A stretch of 64,000 nt of DNA from Ascochyta rabiei (lineage: Eukaryota; Ascomycota; Dothideomycetes; Pleosporales; Didymellaceae). The position numbers and the translations under genes are program-made. The notes beneath the pieces are model-generated. The model had not been told where the DNA came from, ran no database searches, and worked only from the letters and a program-made list of their open reading frames with translations. This document shows positions 10,395-23,437 of the stretch, in pieces. The stretch spans positions 868,001 through 932,000 of the forward strand of contig NC_082423.1 in NCBI RefSeq assembly GCF_004011695.2, read 5' to 3'. Every line of letters begins with the position of its first letter. The first letter of the stretch is position 1.

Positions 10395-11090
10395 GATTGA
10401 TCTGGTCTGGGAAATATCTTCTGAACCTGGGTTGGGGCAAATCGGAGAAAAGTAAGGTAGCGGGTGACTTGCGTGAAGACTGTTTGTGATGTATGAAGGA
10501 TAGTTGCAGCGAAGTAGCTGACGTTTATATTGCTCTCGCGATTGCGATGATGCACATTTTCTTAGTTCGACGTTGCGAGCGATGATGAAATAACACTGGA
10601 CCCTTATGCATGATGTCACAACCACCTCATGGTAAGGTCTTCGTGAAAGCAACAACATGAGCGAGCCACTCAAAGGCACAGCCGTTGCGAAAAAGGTGGC
10701 ACTCGATGGGGCAGTGGACTTAGCTTCGGTGTTGGCTGTCGTGGTGGCGACTGTCGTGATTGTCAACGCCTACAACAGCAACAGAAGACGAGCTAGGGAA
10801 CAGGCTCATCATTGACTTGCATCTTTGCATTTCAACTACTTAAATGGTAAAGCGCAAACCTGGATATATCTGCTTCGCTGTTGTTCGTGAGACTAAATCT
10901 CTCTTCATTTATCGCACATCGGCATCGTCAACGGAAACAATTGAAGAGAAAAGAAAAATGTGATAGATGGTATCGGGTTAAGAACAGAATAATTATCCTC
11001 GAGAGTATCGTCAGACTCCAATTCCGTTTTGCCGGTGTGGTAGGAGAGTACTGAGAGGGTAGGAAAAGCAAATTAGAGAAGCGCCTACCA
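10395..11090. other. Spacer containing a candidate small ORF
   Basis: Upstream region of the LEA-like gene (left) and 3' flank of the channel gene (right). Apart from the 52-codon plus-strand candidate listed separately I see nothing in it. Confidence 0.5.
10657..10815 (+). CDS. Candidate 52-residue single-pass membrane micropeptide
   Basis: ATG at 10657 to TGA at 10813-10815. The predicted product starts MSEPLKGTAVAKKVALDG and has one clean hydrophobic helix (VDLASVLAVVVATVVIVNAY) followed by a strongly basic NSNRRRAREQAHH tail, a layout typical of tail-anchored or single-pass membrane proteins with the basic side in the cytosol. It lies in a spacer and does not overlap a known gene. Small size makes chance plausible; there is no family match I can name. 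Confidence 0.3.
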   Translation: MSEPLKGTAVAKKVALDGAVDLASVLAVVVATVVIVNAYNSNRRRAREQAHH

Positions 11091-13799
11091 CTAGTAGACA
11101 ATGCGCTCGTCAAAGATCGGTGCCTCCCTGGCGTGACCATCTTCGACACCCTTCCAATAGACCTTGCCCTTCTCATTGAAGACGGCCTGCTCGTCTGTCA
11201 TGTGCAGCTCAGGGACAGTCTTCTTCGTTTCCCTGATCTCACGCTCGCTGATGCCCATGTCATCGCGGACAATCCAGATAACAGGCGTAGGCGATGTGAC
11301 GGCCGGGTTGAAGAAGGCGCGCTTCTGGATCTGAGTGGGCAATGGCTCCTGGGGAATGTGGTAAAACTTGTCCAGGGTGTCGTAGAGAGTGCTTAATGAG
11401 TTACGCTCTGGATTTATAATTTTTCTGAGGAAACCAGGAATGCGGGAAGCACGAGGGGCGTGGTCGGCATCGGTAACATTAAGAGGGGCAGAGTCGGACT
11501 TCTCACGGCTCGCATCACGGTGGCCGTCCTCTAGTTGGCCGTTGTGTGGGGTAGGATCAGTGTAGGCCAGGCGGGCTTCCTCGTGCCTGAGGGCCGCTCC
11601 TAGAGTTACAGAAAAGATGATGGTAATGGCCAGCAGCAGGCACATGATGCCAAGGGGACCGGCGGCCTGAGGGTTCTTTGCAGTAGCGATAGCGAACAGA
11701 CCAATAAGACAAATCTCCGAAAGGTAAACACCGGTGAGGAGTTGTTTCAATGCCTTCTGGTAGGCCTCACCCTTGGTGTCGATGTTGGTCTCATATACGT
11801 AAAGAAAGTTGTAGCGGTAGGCGATGTAGACGAGGCAGAAACCAATAGTGGCGAAGCCCATGATCAAAGGAGCAATACCAGAGTAGGTGATGGCGATGAC
11901 ACCCAAGTTACACCACTTGGGGAACTCGGATCCCCATGCAGGCGCAGAAAGCTTGGTGAGGTTCTCGAAGATCTTGCGAGGAGTCTTTCCAGGAAGAACA
12001 CGGCCAAGAAGAACGACAACAACGAAGCCACCAATATTGAGGAGTGTACCAGCGGCTGAAGACAATCCCAACAGGATGAAGTAACTGATGTAGAAGTTAG
12101 AGGCCTTAGGTAGGTTCTCCGCAAGAAGGCTTAGAGCACTGCCAGGGTCGTTGAGGATATTGTTAACCACGGAAGTGATAGCACTTGCTAGGGTGGCGAC
12201 AAGGAAGACTTGAACAACCTGGAAGACAAAGTACCAGCTCTGTGTCTTGAGTTCGATCTGGCTCCAAGTAACGTAACCGGCCAACTTGGCCATAAGGCGA
12301 CAAAAAATGGGTACCAAAGCCATCAGGACGGCAAGCAAGACTGAAGGCAAAAGACCGGTAACAACACCTAGAATGACCTGCGGAATGTCGAGGATCCAAG
12401 AGAGCCAGGAGAATCTTTCAGCTAGGTAGTTGATATTTGAAATCAGACCAACAAAAGCGACAGGGATGGCGAAGAAAATGACCATGACAGAGATGATACC
12501 GGTCGCAACAGCCCAGCGGGCGAAGTGCTCAGGCTTGCTGATTCGCAAGTTGTTCCAAACCACCTCCTGAGGTTGAACACCAAGTTGACGGGCCTGCATC
12601 TTGGAATTGGGCTTGTTCTTGTTGTTTTGCATCATCTGCCATGCATCCTGGGCGCGTCTCTGTGTGTCAAATTCGATAAAGACAGCACCAACGAGCTCGC
12701 CATTGCCGCTCCAATGCTTGTCTTGCTCAGCGGTGATCTTGGGAATCAGCTCAGCTAGGTGCTGACGTCCATACTCTATGGTGTCGACCTTTTTGCCGAT
12801 CAAGAACTTGAGCTTGTGGGTGGGGCGGTCCTTAGGATTCAACCATTTGGTGCCATCCTGCACGTTTTCGTTCACAAAGTGTTTCTTGTTTTTCTCAGCT
12901 TTCATCCTGTTCTTGTTGGCGTCAGCCGAAAGCTGAACCTCGCCAGCTTCAAACTTCAGGGCGGTCTTGTCGCGGTCCTCGATGAGCTTTTCCAGCTCCT
13001 TGGTGTTGGAAGCAACCCAGGCGTGCTTCACGCCGGGGAACATCTCGAACAGGGCGCTCTGAGAGAGGGTTTTGGGGACATTGGTGAACAGGATGGTACG
13101 CGAGGATAGACGACTTGCACCCCATGGTGAACGACGGTAGGCTTGACGTAGGTTCACGGTGTAGAAGGACTCGCGCGCAATGATAACCATGACCAATCCT
13201 GTGGTATGTCAGTATGAATGATTTTGTGACTCTCCGCTTTTGAGGAACTGACCCAGGAAGATGCACGAGATGATGGCATGAGCGTAGTAGCGGTTGACGT
13301 TAGTCTTGGTCTGCTTGACGTTACTCATGGAGAGAATATCGAACTGTTCCTGGCCGGCGCCACCAGTTGCGTTGACCGGAAACAGAACAGGCCAGGTGAT
13401 GAGACATCCCAAGAAGCACAAAACGATCATCGTCTTGAAGAAGCGCACAAAAAGGTAACCATCGATGGACTGGTGATCCAGGATGTACTCGTCCTTGAGG
13501 CCTTTGAAGTCCTTGATCCAACCAAACAAGGCTCTACGCGGGGGTGGAGTCTGCCCCTGGACCCCAAGATGATCAAGGTAAGTCCGCGGTGCGTACACTC
13601 TGCGGTAGGATTTGCGCGCGATGAAGAAGGCTGTCACGAAAGCACCGGCGAGAATCGCTGCAGGAATAAGAGTCGACAGCATGGACGACAACCCGTTCGG
13701 CGCATCTCTGGCCTTGCCAGTTTGTCCACCCTGTTATGATAAGGTCAGTACAAGCTCGTGTAATGCATTGCCTTTTTTTTTGCTCACGGTGGACGACAT
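11091..13799 (-). CDS. OSCA/TMEM63 (Csc1/Rsn1/Phm7) family calcium-permeable stress-gated channel
   Basis: Three exons: 13788-13799 (12 nt, M-S-S-T), 13253-13730 and 11091-13198, with introns 13731-13787 (57 nt) and 13199-13252 (54 nt); 865 residues. The family forms osmotically or mechanically gated cation channels in plasma or internal membranes. The N-terminal part has the three helices of the RSN1_TM region (around LSTLIPAAILAGAFVTAFFI, VLCFLGCLITWPVLFPV, and YAHAIISCIFLG spliced to LVMVIIARE). A cytosolic PHM7-type region follows (ILFTNVPKTLSQSALFEMFP, later GAVFIEFDTQRRAQDAWQMM), then the long multi-helix RSN1_7TM block. The C-terminal tail ends in acidic/aromatic IFDERIVY. Length fits the family (about 780-1000). 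I cannot tell which yeast paralogue it corresponds to. The tiny first exon is supported by clean GTGAGC/AACAG sites and a family-like N-terminus. Confidence 0.92.
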
Positions 13800-16102
13800 G
13801 GTGGGCGTATAGGCGAAGTTTTTGCGCCCTCGAGGACGAAGGAACGGTCTCTTTAACGCGCAGCAGGTGGCTGTGCGATGTGAAAAGCGAAGAGGTCGTC
13901 GCGGCGCAATACAATCAAACAGGATGCGGGAGCTACAAGTAGTGGTCCCTAATGACGTGGGGCCCCTGCTCTAATCGGCCCAGTGGTTCAGACAAGGGCG
14001 AGTGTAATTGCACGCTAGTGGTTGATTGGCCAACTTCGGCTTCAGCATCTTTCAGCTCTTTCTGCTCTCTGCCCAGCATCCAGAGTCCAGACTTTGACGA
14101 AGCTCCCTCGTCTCCACTGCACCAGCCTCAGGTGCGGCGCTGCTGTCACTGGCATGTGAATTGCATCTCGGAATGCCCGTTGACGGGGGCTGTGCCCTGC
14201 GCAAATCCCGAGGTGAATTGCAAGCCGAGTCGCGATCCCAAATCCAGTCGCTCGCCAGCATGCACACGTCAAAAGCGCTAGGGCAAGCCGCCGAGTTTGA
14301 GTACACCAAAGGCAGGGCATTGATTCGTGTGTTCAGGGGCTACGGCGGTCTCCCGCGTTACGAGCATCGACGTGCATCCAAAATCTGTGCACGCGGCATC
14401 AAAAGCACACTTTGAACCCTGATCGCCTCAAACTCAGCGGAAACATGACGTTATTGATCGAACAAGGCATTGAATGGCTCCATTTCGTCCATCTCAGGGC
14501 TTGGATTGCTCTGGTCAAAAACAGGCTCCAATTCCTGCTGAGCACCCCTGCGTCGATCGTTGCAACTCGTTGAGTGTGACACGCGCACAAAGACCTGTGA
14601 TATCATCCATCGTACCGTCGAATCACCCCTCGATCGCCGTCAACAACTATGGCAACCGTTACATGTGCAACTGCACACTGCTGCGCACGTTACGAACTGC
14701 GACAACAGTTCAAAATTTTCGACATAGCCTCTGTTGTCAATCAGGGCAATGAAAATCGTTACAGACCCCTGCTCACGGCGATCTAGATCTTAAGCCACGG
14801 GGTGATCTTACTCAAACAGTTCTCCTGGCCTCTGCGTTCAGCAAATCTCCTAACCGCCGAACCTGCGACTCGCAACACATGACCTGCGCTACTCTTCCGT
14901 AGAATAGTCTCAGCTCAACACCCATGTCAGCGGCTTCGAGGCATCGTGTCTTCACGCTACTGGTAATCATCTGAGTTCCTGTGCGTCAATGAGCGTCTGT
15001 TGTTGCACAGCCACATGTTTTCTTTCGGCTTTCCCCGAGGAGGGGCTGCGGCGGCCGAAAGGAAATGACACCGAAGATGGTGCCATGGTGGAGCGTCTCG
15101 CAGTAACGACGTTGGAATTGACCTCGCTCGACACCATCAAGTCTTGATTTTTGCTGGATTATGATCGCTCTTCAGTAGGAAGCCGTGGTCCTCCAGATCT
15201 CATTGCCATCGTAGTGCCATTGAATCATGGCTAGTTTCATGTGCGCTCTACCCTTCGATCGTAATCATCACTGAATTGACACGTGATCATCATTCAAACG
15301 ACCATCAATCTAGCGTGTCAATATGAGTCCTGCCTTCTCCCATCGGACGACCCATCGCTATGGTAGGCTAAGCAAAACAGAGGACACCACCTACCCATCA
15401 ACGTGAACAACAACCATACCTCACATATCGTGCCATCTTCTCGTGCTCAGGGCACGCGCCTTACCTTTGTTTGCAGCCGGCACGCTCCGCACACGTCAAA
15501 GCCCCATGAATACGACCGCTGCGTGAGCGAGGATGGGACACCGTACCAAGAGCCAATACTTGGCGACGTAGTTCCGCGCAGATGGCGCAGCTAAGTCATA
15601 GCGTCTACTCGAGCACCTTCGGCTGCATTCAAGAACCGTAAAGCCCCCGTCCATTGAGCACGCGAACCCCAGCACCCGCACCGCTCTGTCGCAGTCGAGA
15701 TGGCACGTGTGTCCGTATCTACGTGGCAACTCCGGAGGAGTGTTTCTGTGTTTTCTTCTGGGTCGGAGCGCGAGAAGGTGTAGATCCGGAGAGTCTGAGC
15801 CCGAGAGAAACGGACCTGACGGTTTTGCGTTTGCCAACAATAGACCGTCGGAATATAGCAGGGGATGCTTGGTCCGCGCGTTTAGTGTGCTAACCTGACT
15901 GCACGGATGATCAGGAATTCCTTGTACGTGGGAGATGGCAAAGCCTGATGTAAAACAAGTGGTGGAAAGAATTGAGACGCGAGTAGATACAGAGAGAAAG
16001 TATCCAACAACGGATATAATCTTGCAACTAGTCATGGCCGTTTACCATCGCTCATGTCGCTACCTTCACCCAAACGCCGAGCAAAGTCAACTCGCTGTGG
16101 TG
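13800..16102. other. 2.3-kb spacer, no gene recognised
   Basis: Upstream region of the channel gene and 3' flank of the sugar transporter gene. Frames of 60-180 codons occur on both strands but have no motifs, no ATG-proximal coding context and no splice chain. One imperfect hairpin is at 15023-15062. Confidence 0.5.
15023..15062. repeat. Imperfect inverted repeat (hairpin)
   Basis: CTTTCGGC at 15023-15030 pairs with GCCGAAAG at 15055-15062, and an inner CCCC (15034-15037) faces GGGG (15043-15046). It could be a palindromic zinc-cluster-type regulator site (CGG triplets) or chance; no function is shown. Confidence 0.35.
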
Positions 16103-18716
16103 TCAATGCGCTCTCACAGCGTCCCTCGCGGCGTATCGTCTTCCGTCTGTACTCCCAGCGCTCATCCTCCTCTCTACGCTCCGCTCCACACTTCCGTCTC
16201 TCAATTGCTCAACCAGCCCGTCCGGCAGATACGTGTCCCGCCCGCTCGCTGTGTGCATGAAACCCCTCCTGACATCGGTGTCGAGTCTACCAGGATAGTT
16301 GACCGAGCTGAGTGATTCCGTCTCGATGCGCTCATAGGCTGTGATGGCGTGGTGATCGGAATCGTCGTCGTTTTGGAAAAAGCTCCGCTGTGTATCTGCT
16401 GTTGTTGGGCGGGGGCGGCCTTGTCGACCGCGTGAGGGAGGCGGCGATCGTGGAGAGGGTGGTGAAGTCGAATTCCTACGGGAGTGTGTTCCAGTGGCTT
16501 CAGCAGACGCAAGAGATTCTTTACTCTGGTACCATGTATCCCTATCACTTTTGTTTCTGTGGATTGGTGGAGGGTCAGCGCTGTCGAGTGAGTCGGCGTG
16601 TATAAGTGTCGGTTCGCTGCTGAGAGAGTCATGATGCTGACAGTTGTGAGGGTGGGTCCGGCTGCTCTTCCTGCGCAGCTTCCTGTTGCCTGTTGTTGAT
16701 ATCGGTGAGGTATCTTCCGAGTTAGGAGACAGCTGAGGATCGACGGGCGACTCTGGAGCTGTAGTTTTGTACACTGAGTTTTGACCTGCATAACAGTTCG
16801 ATGTGACGATGCCAACACCGGCTTCTGCAGGCTGGAGTGAGCGGTTAAAGTCTTCTGCTGCCTGATCTTTTTCGTTCATGGCTCTGTCACTTCCAGTGCC
16901 GTTTCCACTGCTGCCACTGCTGCCCATCAGCTTGCGGTGCCAAGAGCTGTTCTGATACTGGAAGTTTAGTCGCTTCTCGCCGCGCTTGCCAAACCATAAG
17001 GGCTCGTTCTGGCTGATCTTCACAACGTTCAGCCAGGGGTTGCCGGGTTCTTCATCGGCAAGTGCGAATATGACGTCGACCTCTTCGAGCGAACGGAATG
17101 CGGTCTCAGGATAAAAGAAGTAAACGAGAGGGATGATGGCGAAGTTTGTCGCGGCGATGATGATCCAGGTGCGGTAACCGATATTGGTGAAGGCAATTGG
17201 CGTAATGAAGACAACACTGGCGGACTGTTAATATTTTTCCTTGCCTGCAACCGATGCAGCCGTGAACTTACATGAAATTAAGCATCCAGTTGGCACTAGT
17301 GCTCATTGCGTTTGCCGGGCCACGAATCCTCAGCGGAACAATCTCGACTTGGTAAAGCCATGCCATTCCTTGCCAACCGATGGCGAAGAACATGGAGAAT
17401 GCGAAGAGAAACACAGTACTAGCGATCCTTGTGCAGGCGACGTTGCGCTCGGTCCAGAGGTATTGTGTAATGGTGATGAGGATCATACAACCACTCATAC
17501 CGGAAGCACCAAACATCATCAACGACCTTCGACCCCAGAAGCGATCGATACCAACAACCGCAACAAAACTTGCAGTGAAGTATGTAGTGGCAGAGCATCC
17601 AGCAAGGAGACGTGCAAGCCATCCGGAGTACGACATGCGAGTAAGGAAGATCCAACTGAGATACTGCAAGACAAGATTGATACCTGTTCCTTGCTGGAAG
17701 ATCTGGACAAAGTAGGCGAGAACCACACGATGGAAGCCACGTCGCTCCTGGTTCGAGAACATGCTTGCTGTTGAGCCCTGTGCCATGATCAAGATAGCAT
17801 CTTTGATCTGCAAGAACTCGTCCTTGATCTCGAAATCATCGACATCGGTATCGTTCAGGGCGGCGAGCACGTTCAGCGCTTCTTGTTCTCGTCCTGTCAG
17901 TATGAGCCATCGCGGTGAATCTGGCAGGAAGAACAGCAGCACGATAGCGGGTAGAGCGAATGTAATCTGAAAAGCGATGGGAACCCGCCAAGCTGCAGAT
18001 GAGTTCTCGAGGTAGGCAAAGGCAAACACGAGCCAGTACGAGAGCGCGTATCCAGCGGCGACGAACGCACCCGCGCTGATCATGAGGATGGTTCCCTTGC
18101 GGTGCGACTTGACGCACTCTGCCTGGTATGCAGGGGCGGTGGATGTGGTGAAGCCATTGCCTGGAAGTCTATGTCAGTCAAGTTCCTTCGCCACATCTGT
18201 GATATAAGGCGAGACGGTGTACATACCAAAGCCGGCAATTCCTCGCCCTACGATGAACTGTGCGAAGCTGTATGATGATGTTTGGATAATCTCGCCAATA
18301 GTCCAGAGTGTAATGCCGAGAAGAAGCGTCCGTCGGCGGCCGAGGGAGTCACTGACGAAGATGCAGAGGATGGCGGAAACCAAACATCCCAGATGCCACG
18401 ATCCAACGGCGAGACCTGTACATGCCAAATTAGCTGTTGCCTCCAGTGTGTACAAAAGGCTGAAGTTTACCTGTGACCCACGCATCGTGGAACGATGTCT
18501 GGGCAGGATCCAAGATGTCTACTTGAGGAAAGCGGTCGAGGAAAGGTTGTACAGTCAAAAGACCGCCCATGACACCCTGCGCATAGCCAAAGCACCTATT
18601 CTGTCAGTCACCTAGCCTGACGTTCACCAAAGCATAACTTACAAGAAGCACAGTCCGCAGACAGCACTGATTACAGTCGCAAGGCTTCCGCCTCTTAGTC
18701 CGAGATATCTCGCCAT
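16103..18716 (-). CDS. MFS sugar transporter with a ~300-residue cytosolic C-terminal tail
   Basis: Five exons: 18643-18716, 18471-18595, 18227-18415, 17272-18160 and 16103-17216; introns 18596-18642, 18416-18470, 18161-18226 and 17217-17271 all have GT..AG ends and the sum is in frame (796 residues). Sugar-porter signatures include FGYAQGVMGG in helix 1, SDSLGRRRTLLLG (the D-x-x-GRR loop), VGRGIAGFG, PDSPRWLI between the halves, QQGTGIN in helix 7, and PETAFRSLEEVD after helix 12. The plasma membrane is the expected site, with proton-coupled hexose or related substrate uptake. Ordinary fungal sugar porters end about 20-60 residues after the PET motif (roughly 500-570 residues in all); this one continues about 300 residues with a Ser/Pro/Arg-rich disordered tail. 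That is reminiscent of sensor-type porters, but a missed intron or stop in the last exon must be excluded. Confidence 0.88.
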
Positions 18717-20659
18717 TGCGTTCTCCAAGTGAACTACACAACAGGACGCAACCAGAACGTAGTTCGCGGCGACATGATCAACGGTTATCGAAGCATATGT
18801 CTAAACCATGTTCTCGGATCCCCAGGTCTTGTCTGCGGCCTGTGTGGAGTTGTCAGATCCTTCAGACTCACGTCATGACATGCATCAACATGGATGTCCT
18901 CTGAGCATTGCGTTCGCTGCAACGGGCAAACGCGAGCCACCATACTCAAAGTAGGTAGATTCAACATCTTGGCATGTACGATATGTCAGGTACGGGGGTG
19001 GGGAGATGAGGCCGATCTGGCTGGACTGATGTCATTGGTGCTAGTGAACCACTAGCGGCGATGTGTGATTTTAGAGTTCGTCCAACAGATCGTGAAGACA
19101 ATGTCAGGAAGGAAATCATCTTTGGACCTCATCCTGTCCATAAACGAAAGTATTAATATCTCTCGCGATGGGCGACGTCCTTCGTGATCGCTCAAAAGCA
19201 AAAAATCGTGGGGTTTGTACAACCTCGCCGTGGCTGCCCGGTCCAAATTCTACAGGGATTCAGATCCTGTAAGATGAACAATCGTTCATTGATCATCACC
19301 GGTATCCACTCCGGCGAACCAAATTGCATGATGGTGGTCTGCCCGTTGCTTTTAACGGACGGCAATCCCATCCAATCGTTTGGTAGCTATCTGAAAAGCA
19401 GCGGAACCGACCTCTACGATGCCTACTCTTCGTGGCCGCCACATGACCGCTTCGAAACTCAATGAGACGCCTAAAACCTGGCGTGGGAGCCTCCCTCGGT
19501 TGACAGCTCTGTTCGTGCGGTGCGTAATGTTAAGTGTGAGTGCGCAAGGTCCGTTGTACCACCAGGTATAGGCCTCATCTTGACGTCCAGCACGCATACC
19601 CGATGCAGCAGACGTGTACTCATCCTTGTAGATGTGATAAAGACGGGGATGGCTCGATAAAGGTGCATGCGATTCTGCAAGATGATGAGCGACAACGCAG
19701 CAAAGCCCGGTCCAATTAGGTGGCGAGCGTGAGTCGCAGACGGGCTGCGACTAGCGAGAACAGCCGCGTTAGGGGCCAAGTCTTAACTGGTTCGTTCGCC
19801 TTGAAGATCCCGAATGCGAGTGACATTTGCGAGAGCAAAGCCTGCTGGAGCGAACGACTAGGATAGGAGGGAAAAGAGGGAGATGTCAACCACAGAGCAC
19901 TGCCACAACGACGTACCAGAACACCACGCTTTCTTTCCCTCGTCAATGAACGACAAGCACAGACCATACCTCGCAAAAGTTTTAAACGGCTCCAAGAGGT
20001 ATCGATATCTGTCGCTCAACTTGTCAACCCAGCTTGATGAGCTCTCTGTGTCTCGATCTTCGTCAGTAGCTTTCTTATCTGTGAATTCGCAGAAAGAAAC
20101 GACCAATGTTCCCATCCCGAAATCCACTCCTCTTCGTAGTGTTCTACACATTGAGTGCCAGTCATGACCACTGATTCCAGCGACATGCACGGATGCCGCC
20201 ACGGGTGTCGTCAATCGCCCTTCGACTGCGTATGTTGCCGAGGCGCAGAGGGCTCGGGGCGGGGTGGGAAGGTATTTGGGTCTTAGGCTGGGGAAGTCGG
20301 TGTTTGTACACACACGTTTACAGCAAACGCCAACAGGAACATAGCTATGAATGTAAAAGATGAGTTTACTTCGGAAGTTGTTTTTTGCGTTTAGCGTTAG
20401 GTAACGTGCAACAACAACTAACGAGTGTGCGCATTTTGCTCCGTAACTTCTATGTGTATATGCACCATTTCGCTGATCCAAACACCCTCCAAGAAAGAAA
20501 AACGCCTGAATATGGTTCAAACATTATTCGCCGTCTCCTTATATAATATGTGTGTAGAGCGAGTGCTATGCATCGTGATGAGAGAGTGGTACAAACCAAG
20601 CCCAGCCAGCCGGAGAGGACATGAGGATAGAGAAAGGAAAAAGAAAAGATCAAAACAAT
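18717..20659. other. Spacer between sugar transporter promoter and GT2 3' end
   Basis: This 1.9-kb stretch contains the upstream region of the sugar transporter on the left and the 3' flank of the glycosyltransferase on the right. No supported gene, repeat or transposon is visible. Confidence 0.5.
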
Positions 20660-23437
20660 CTACCATGTAAACGTCATGAGCTGCGGGTTGAGTACGATAG
20701 GCAGCAGGAAATGCGTGCTGACGACCATACCCATGGGGAATACGGCGGTGATGAGTCGGATCTGCCAGTCTTCGGGGACGACAAAGGCCATGCAGATCAT
20801 GCCGGCGGTCATGGTGATGCAGAAGATGAATGTGTACTTGAACTTCTTGACCACGTCGCCTATGGCTTCCCAGAAGGAGATGTCTTCGAGTTCCTTGGAG
20901 GTAGCACCCCACTGCATGTCGATGCTGAAGAAGTGGCAGACGAGCGCCTGCGACACGTGCATAGAAACACCGCCGAGGAAGATGGTGAAGAGCGGCACCC
21001 ATTTCAGGTTGGTGAAAAGGGCGCGGATGAGGCCTGATTCGCCGATGCGGTAGCGTAGCACGGCGAGCGCGACGTTGCCTAGTGCGGTGAAGATGATGAC
21101 GATGGAGAAGTAGACCTTGAATGAGTCGAGGTAGTAGTGGTCCAGATGGCCATTGAACAGACCGATGATGACATAGTTCATAAGCGTCAGGATCCACGAC
21201 GAACCGATCGCGTAGTACGTGCCAATGTAAGCCAAGATTGTCAGCTTGGAGTGTATGGGCATCTTGGAGGTGATAAAGGTGCGGAAGAGTTTTGTGAAGG
21301 GGCCACGGAATATCCAGTCCTTGAAGGGGTGGAAGATGAGCTCGTTGCAGCCGTATGCATACTTCTCCCAACGTGCCAGCTCATCGTAGACGGTGAGAGA
21401 CACGCCCTCCTCGTAGCCGCCATTCTTGTATGCGCCCAAGCGTACAATATAGCCCTCAGCTTGCAGGCGGAGCGCCATGTCGAAGTCTTCCGATACGGTG
21501 GACTCAGACCACCATTTTTCCCAGCCGTCGTCCTCGCATTCGTAGCCAATGTTCTGCAGTGCAGACCAGCGGAGGATAGCGTTGTGGCCGACAAAAGGGG
21601 CGACATCGCCGTTGGCTACGGAGAAGCGAATGTTGGTGTAGATGAGGTTTGTGAAGAAGGTGATACCGTTCTCGAAGAAAGAGTTGGTGACGTTCATGAC
21701 ACCGGATGCGTACTGGAGAATAGCAACCTGGGGTGATTGCTCCATCTCGGAGACGGCCTCGAGAAAGCAGTCATTGGGTACACGTGTGTCGGAATCAATA
21801 ATCAAGATGTAGTCGCCCATGCGGATGTTACCCTCGGACCAGGCTTCACCTTCACGTTCATCGAGAAGGCGCTGCATGGCAGATTTGTAAGCTTCGTTCT
21901 CATCGTGCTGGGTCCATTGGGCGTGACGGGGGGTTGTGGCAAGGATCTCTTCGACTTGGACAGACAGACGCATGGCATAGTTCATGTTCGAGGCCTTCTT
22001 GAACTTCCCGCGACGGATGAACATCTTCTCGCCATCGGCGGGCTTGGGGTTGTGCTTGGGACGGGCGACCCAGCCGATCTGGTTTTCGTCGTAGTATTCT
22101 TGTCTGGCCCTGGCCTCTTCCTCGGAGATCAACTGCATACCATCGTCGTTGATGAAGATATTGGCTGTGCCTCCCTGGAGCTCGTAGGTGGAGATAGCCT
22201 GCTTGATGGAACGAACGGTGGGCTCAATAACAGCACGGAGACCTTCTTTGTACACAGGCATCTGAACGGTAACATGAGGCAGGGGGCCGAACGTATCGCG
22301 CTGAAGACGACGGGGTGCCTTGCCAGAGTAATACTTGGTGTTCCTTTCCAACTGCCCGACAGGGCCGAACAGTTGGGCGAGGCCGTTGACGAGGGACTGG
22401 AAGAAGAACTGGACTCGTCAGTACGACTGTAGTGTGAACTTCAGAAGGATAACCTACCAGACCAAGCCACAGTTGTGCGGGCACGACAATGATGAACGCC
22501 AGACGTATCCACTTCGGGTCCTGGATGTGTTGAACAGCAACCCACCTCCAACCGAAGCCAATGCAGGCAATCAGGATTGCGATGGTGGCGGCTTCGTAGA
22601 TACTCTGCCACAGAACAGTTTCACGAGGCTTCTCATCCATACCAGCCTCCTCCTCTGTCATCTCGTCGTACTCCTCGATCTGGACGAACGGCTTCTTGCC
22701 ATCGCCCTTTGCTTCCTCGCCTTCAACAGGCTCAGACTTCCAAGACATTTTCATCAAAGCGTCTTGGATGTACTCTGCGCGTTCGATAAGTCTTGTAGGT
22801 TCGTCTTCCCACACGAGGAGGGTCGCAGTGTCGGAGATGAATGCAGCAGATTGATGCCTTTGGCAGTGTGGCAGGGCGGCGATGTTGGGAACGACCTGGA
22901 GACGAAGTGTTCGGTGTATCTGGATGAAGTGCTCGTCAGGCCTCGAAGATACGAACAGTTCCAGGACCTGAGTGTTGACAGTCATAGCACACTAGTTGGA
23001 CGGTGAGTTTTCATTCTTTCCATTGCAACGCAGATGTTCGTTGGATGTAGACATACCCTAACGTTCAGCGCGGAAACGGCCTGGTACAGACCAGTGCCAT
23101 CCTCGAAAAGCCCAGCCGGACAATATGCGTACGCGCCCTTCGTCTTCTTGATGAGCACGCCTTCGCCGGGCTCACCGCTTGTCCAAATCTTTTCTTCTTG
23201 TTTTGAGTGAAGCCACTGGGCCATGACGTCGCACTTTGCGTCTTGGAAATTAGCCGCGCCATCTATAATCTGGCTTCCTCGTCTGAGGTCGGCAGAAGAG
23301 CCATTGTGCGATGCTAGACTTCCGGGCCATCTGGGCGCGGAGGGTGTGAAAGGTGCAACTGGCTGTGCGGCATCTCCAACTTTCTCTGACAGCTCGACAT
23401 CCGCCGTCTTCTTCTTGCCAATCTTGAAGAAACCCAT
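20660..23437 (-). CDS. Type 2 glycosyltransferase (fungal GT2, hyphal-growth type), membrane protein
   Basis: Exons 23057-23437, 22458-22991 and 20660-22408; introns 22992-23056 (65 nt) and 22409-22457 (49 nt); 887 residues. The start MGFFKIGKKK (23437) was preferred over an ATG 24 bases upstream because it matches a compact cytosolic start. GT2 processive-synthase motifs are in order: NDD at about 392-394, DSD at about 510-512, SEDFD with Asp at about 613, and ELARW at about 648-652 (the QxxRW site with Glu in place of Gln). Two membrane helices precede the catalytic loop (around residues 280-325) and a multi-helix bundle follows. Related proteins (ZtGT2 of Zymoseptoria, FgGT2 of Fusarium) are reported to be needed for hyphal growth on solid surfaces and plant infection. 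The sugar donor and product are unknown; a cell-surface polysaccharide is likely. Confidence 0.9.

Noticed and set aside
15496..16035. Minus-strand frame of 179 codons
   Set aside because: No ATG at its start, mixed composition, no motif, and no splice chain to neighbours.
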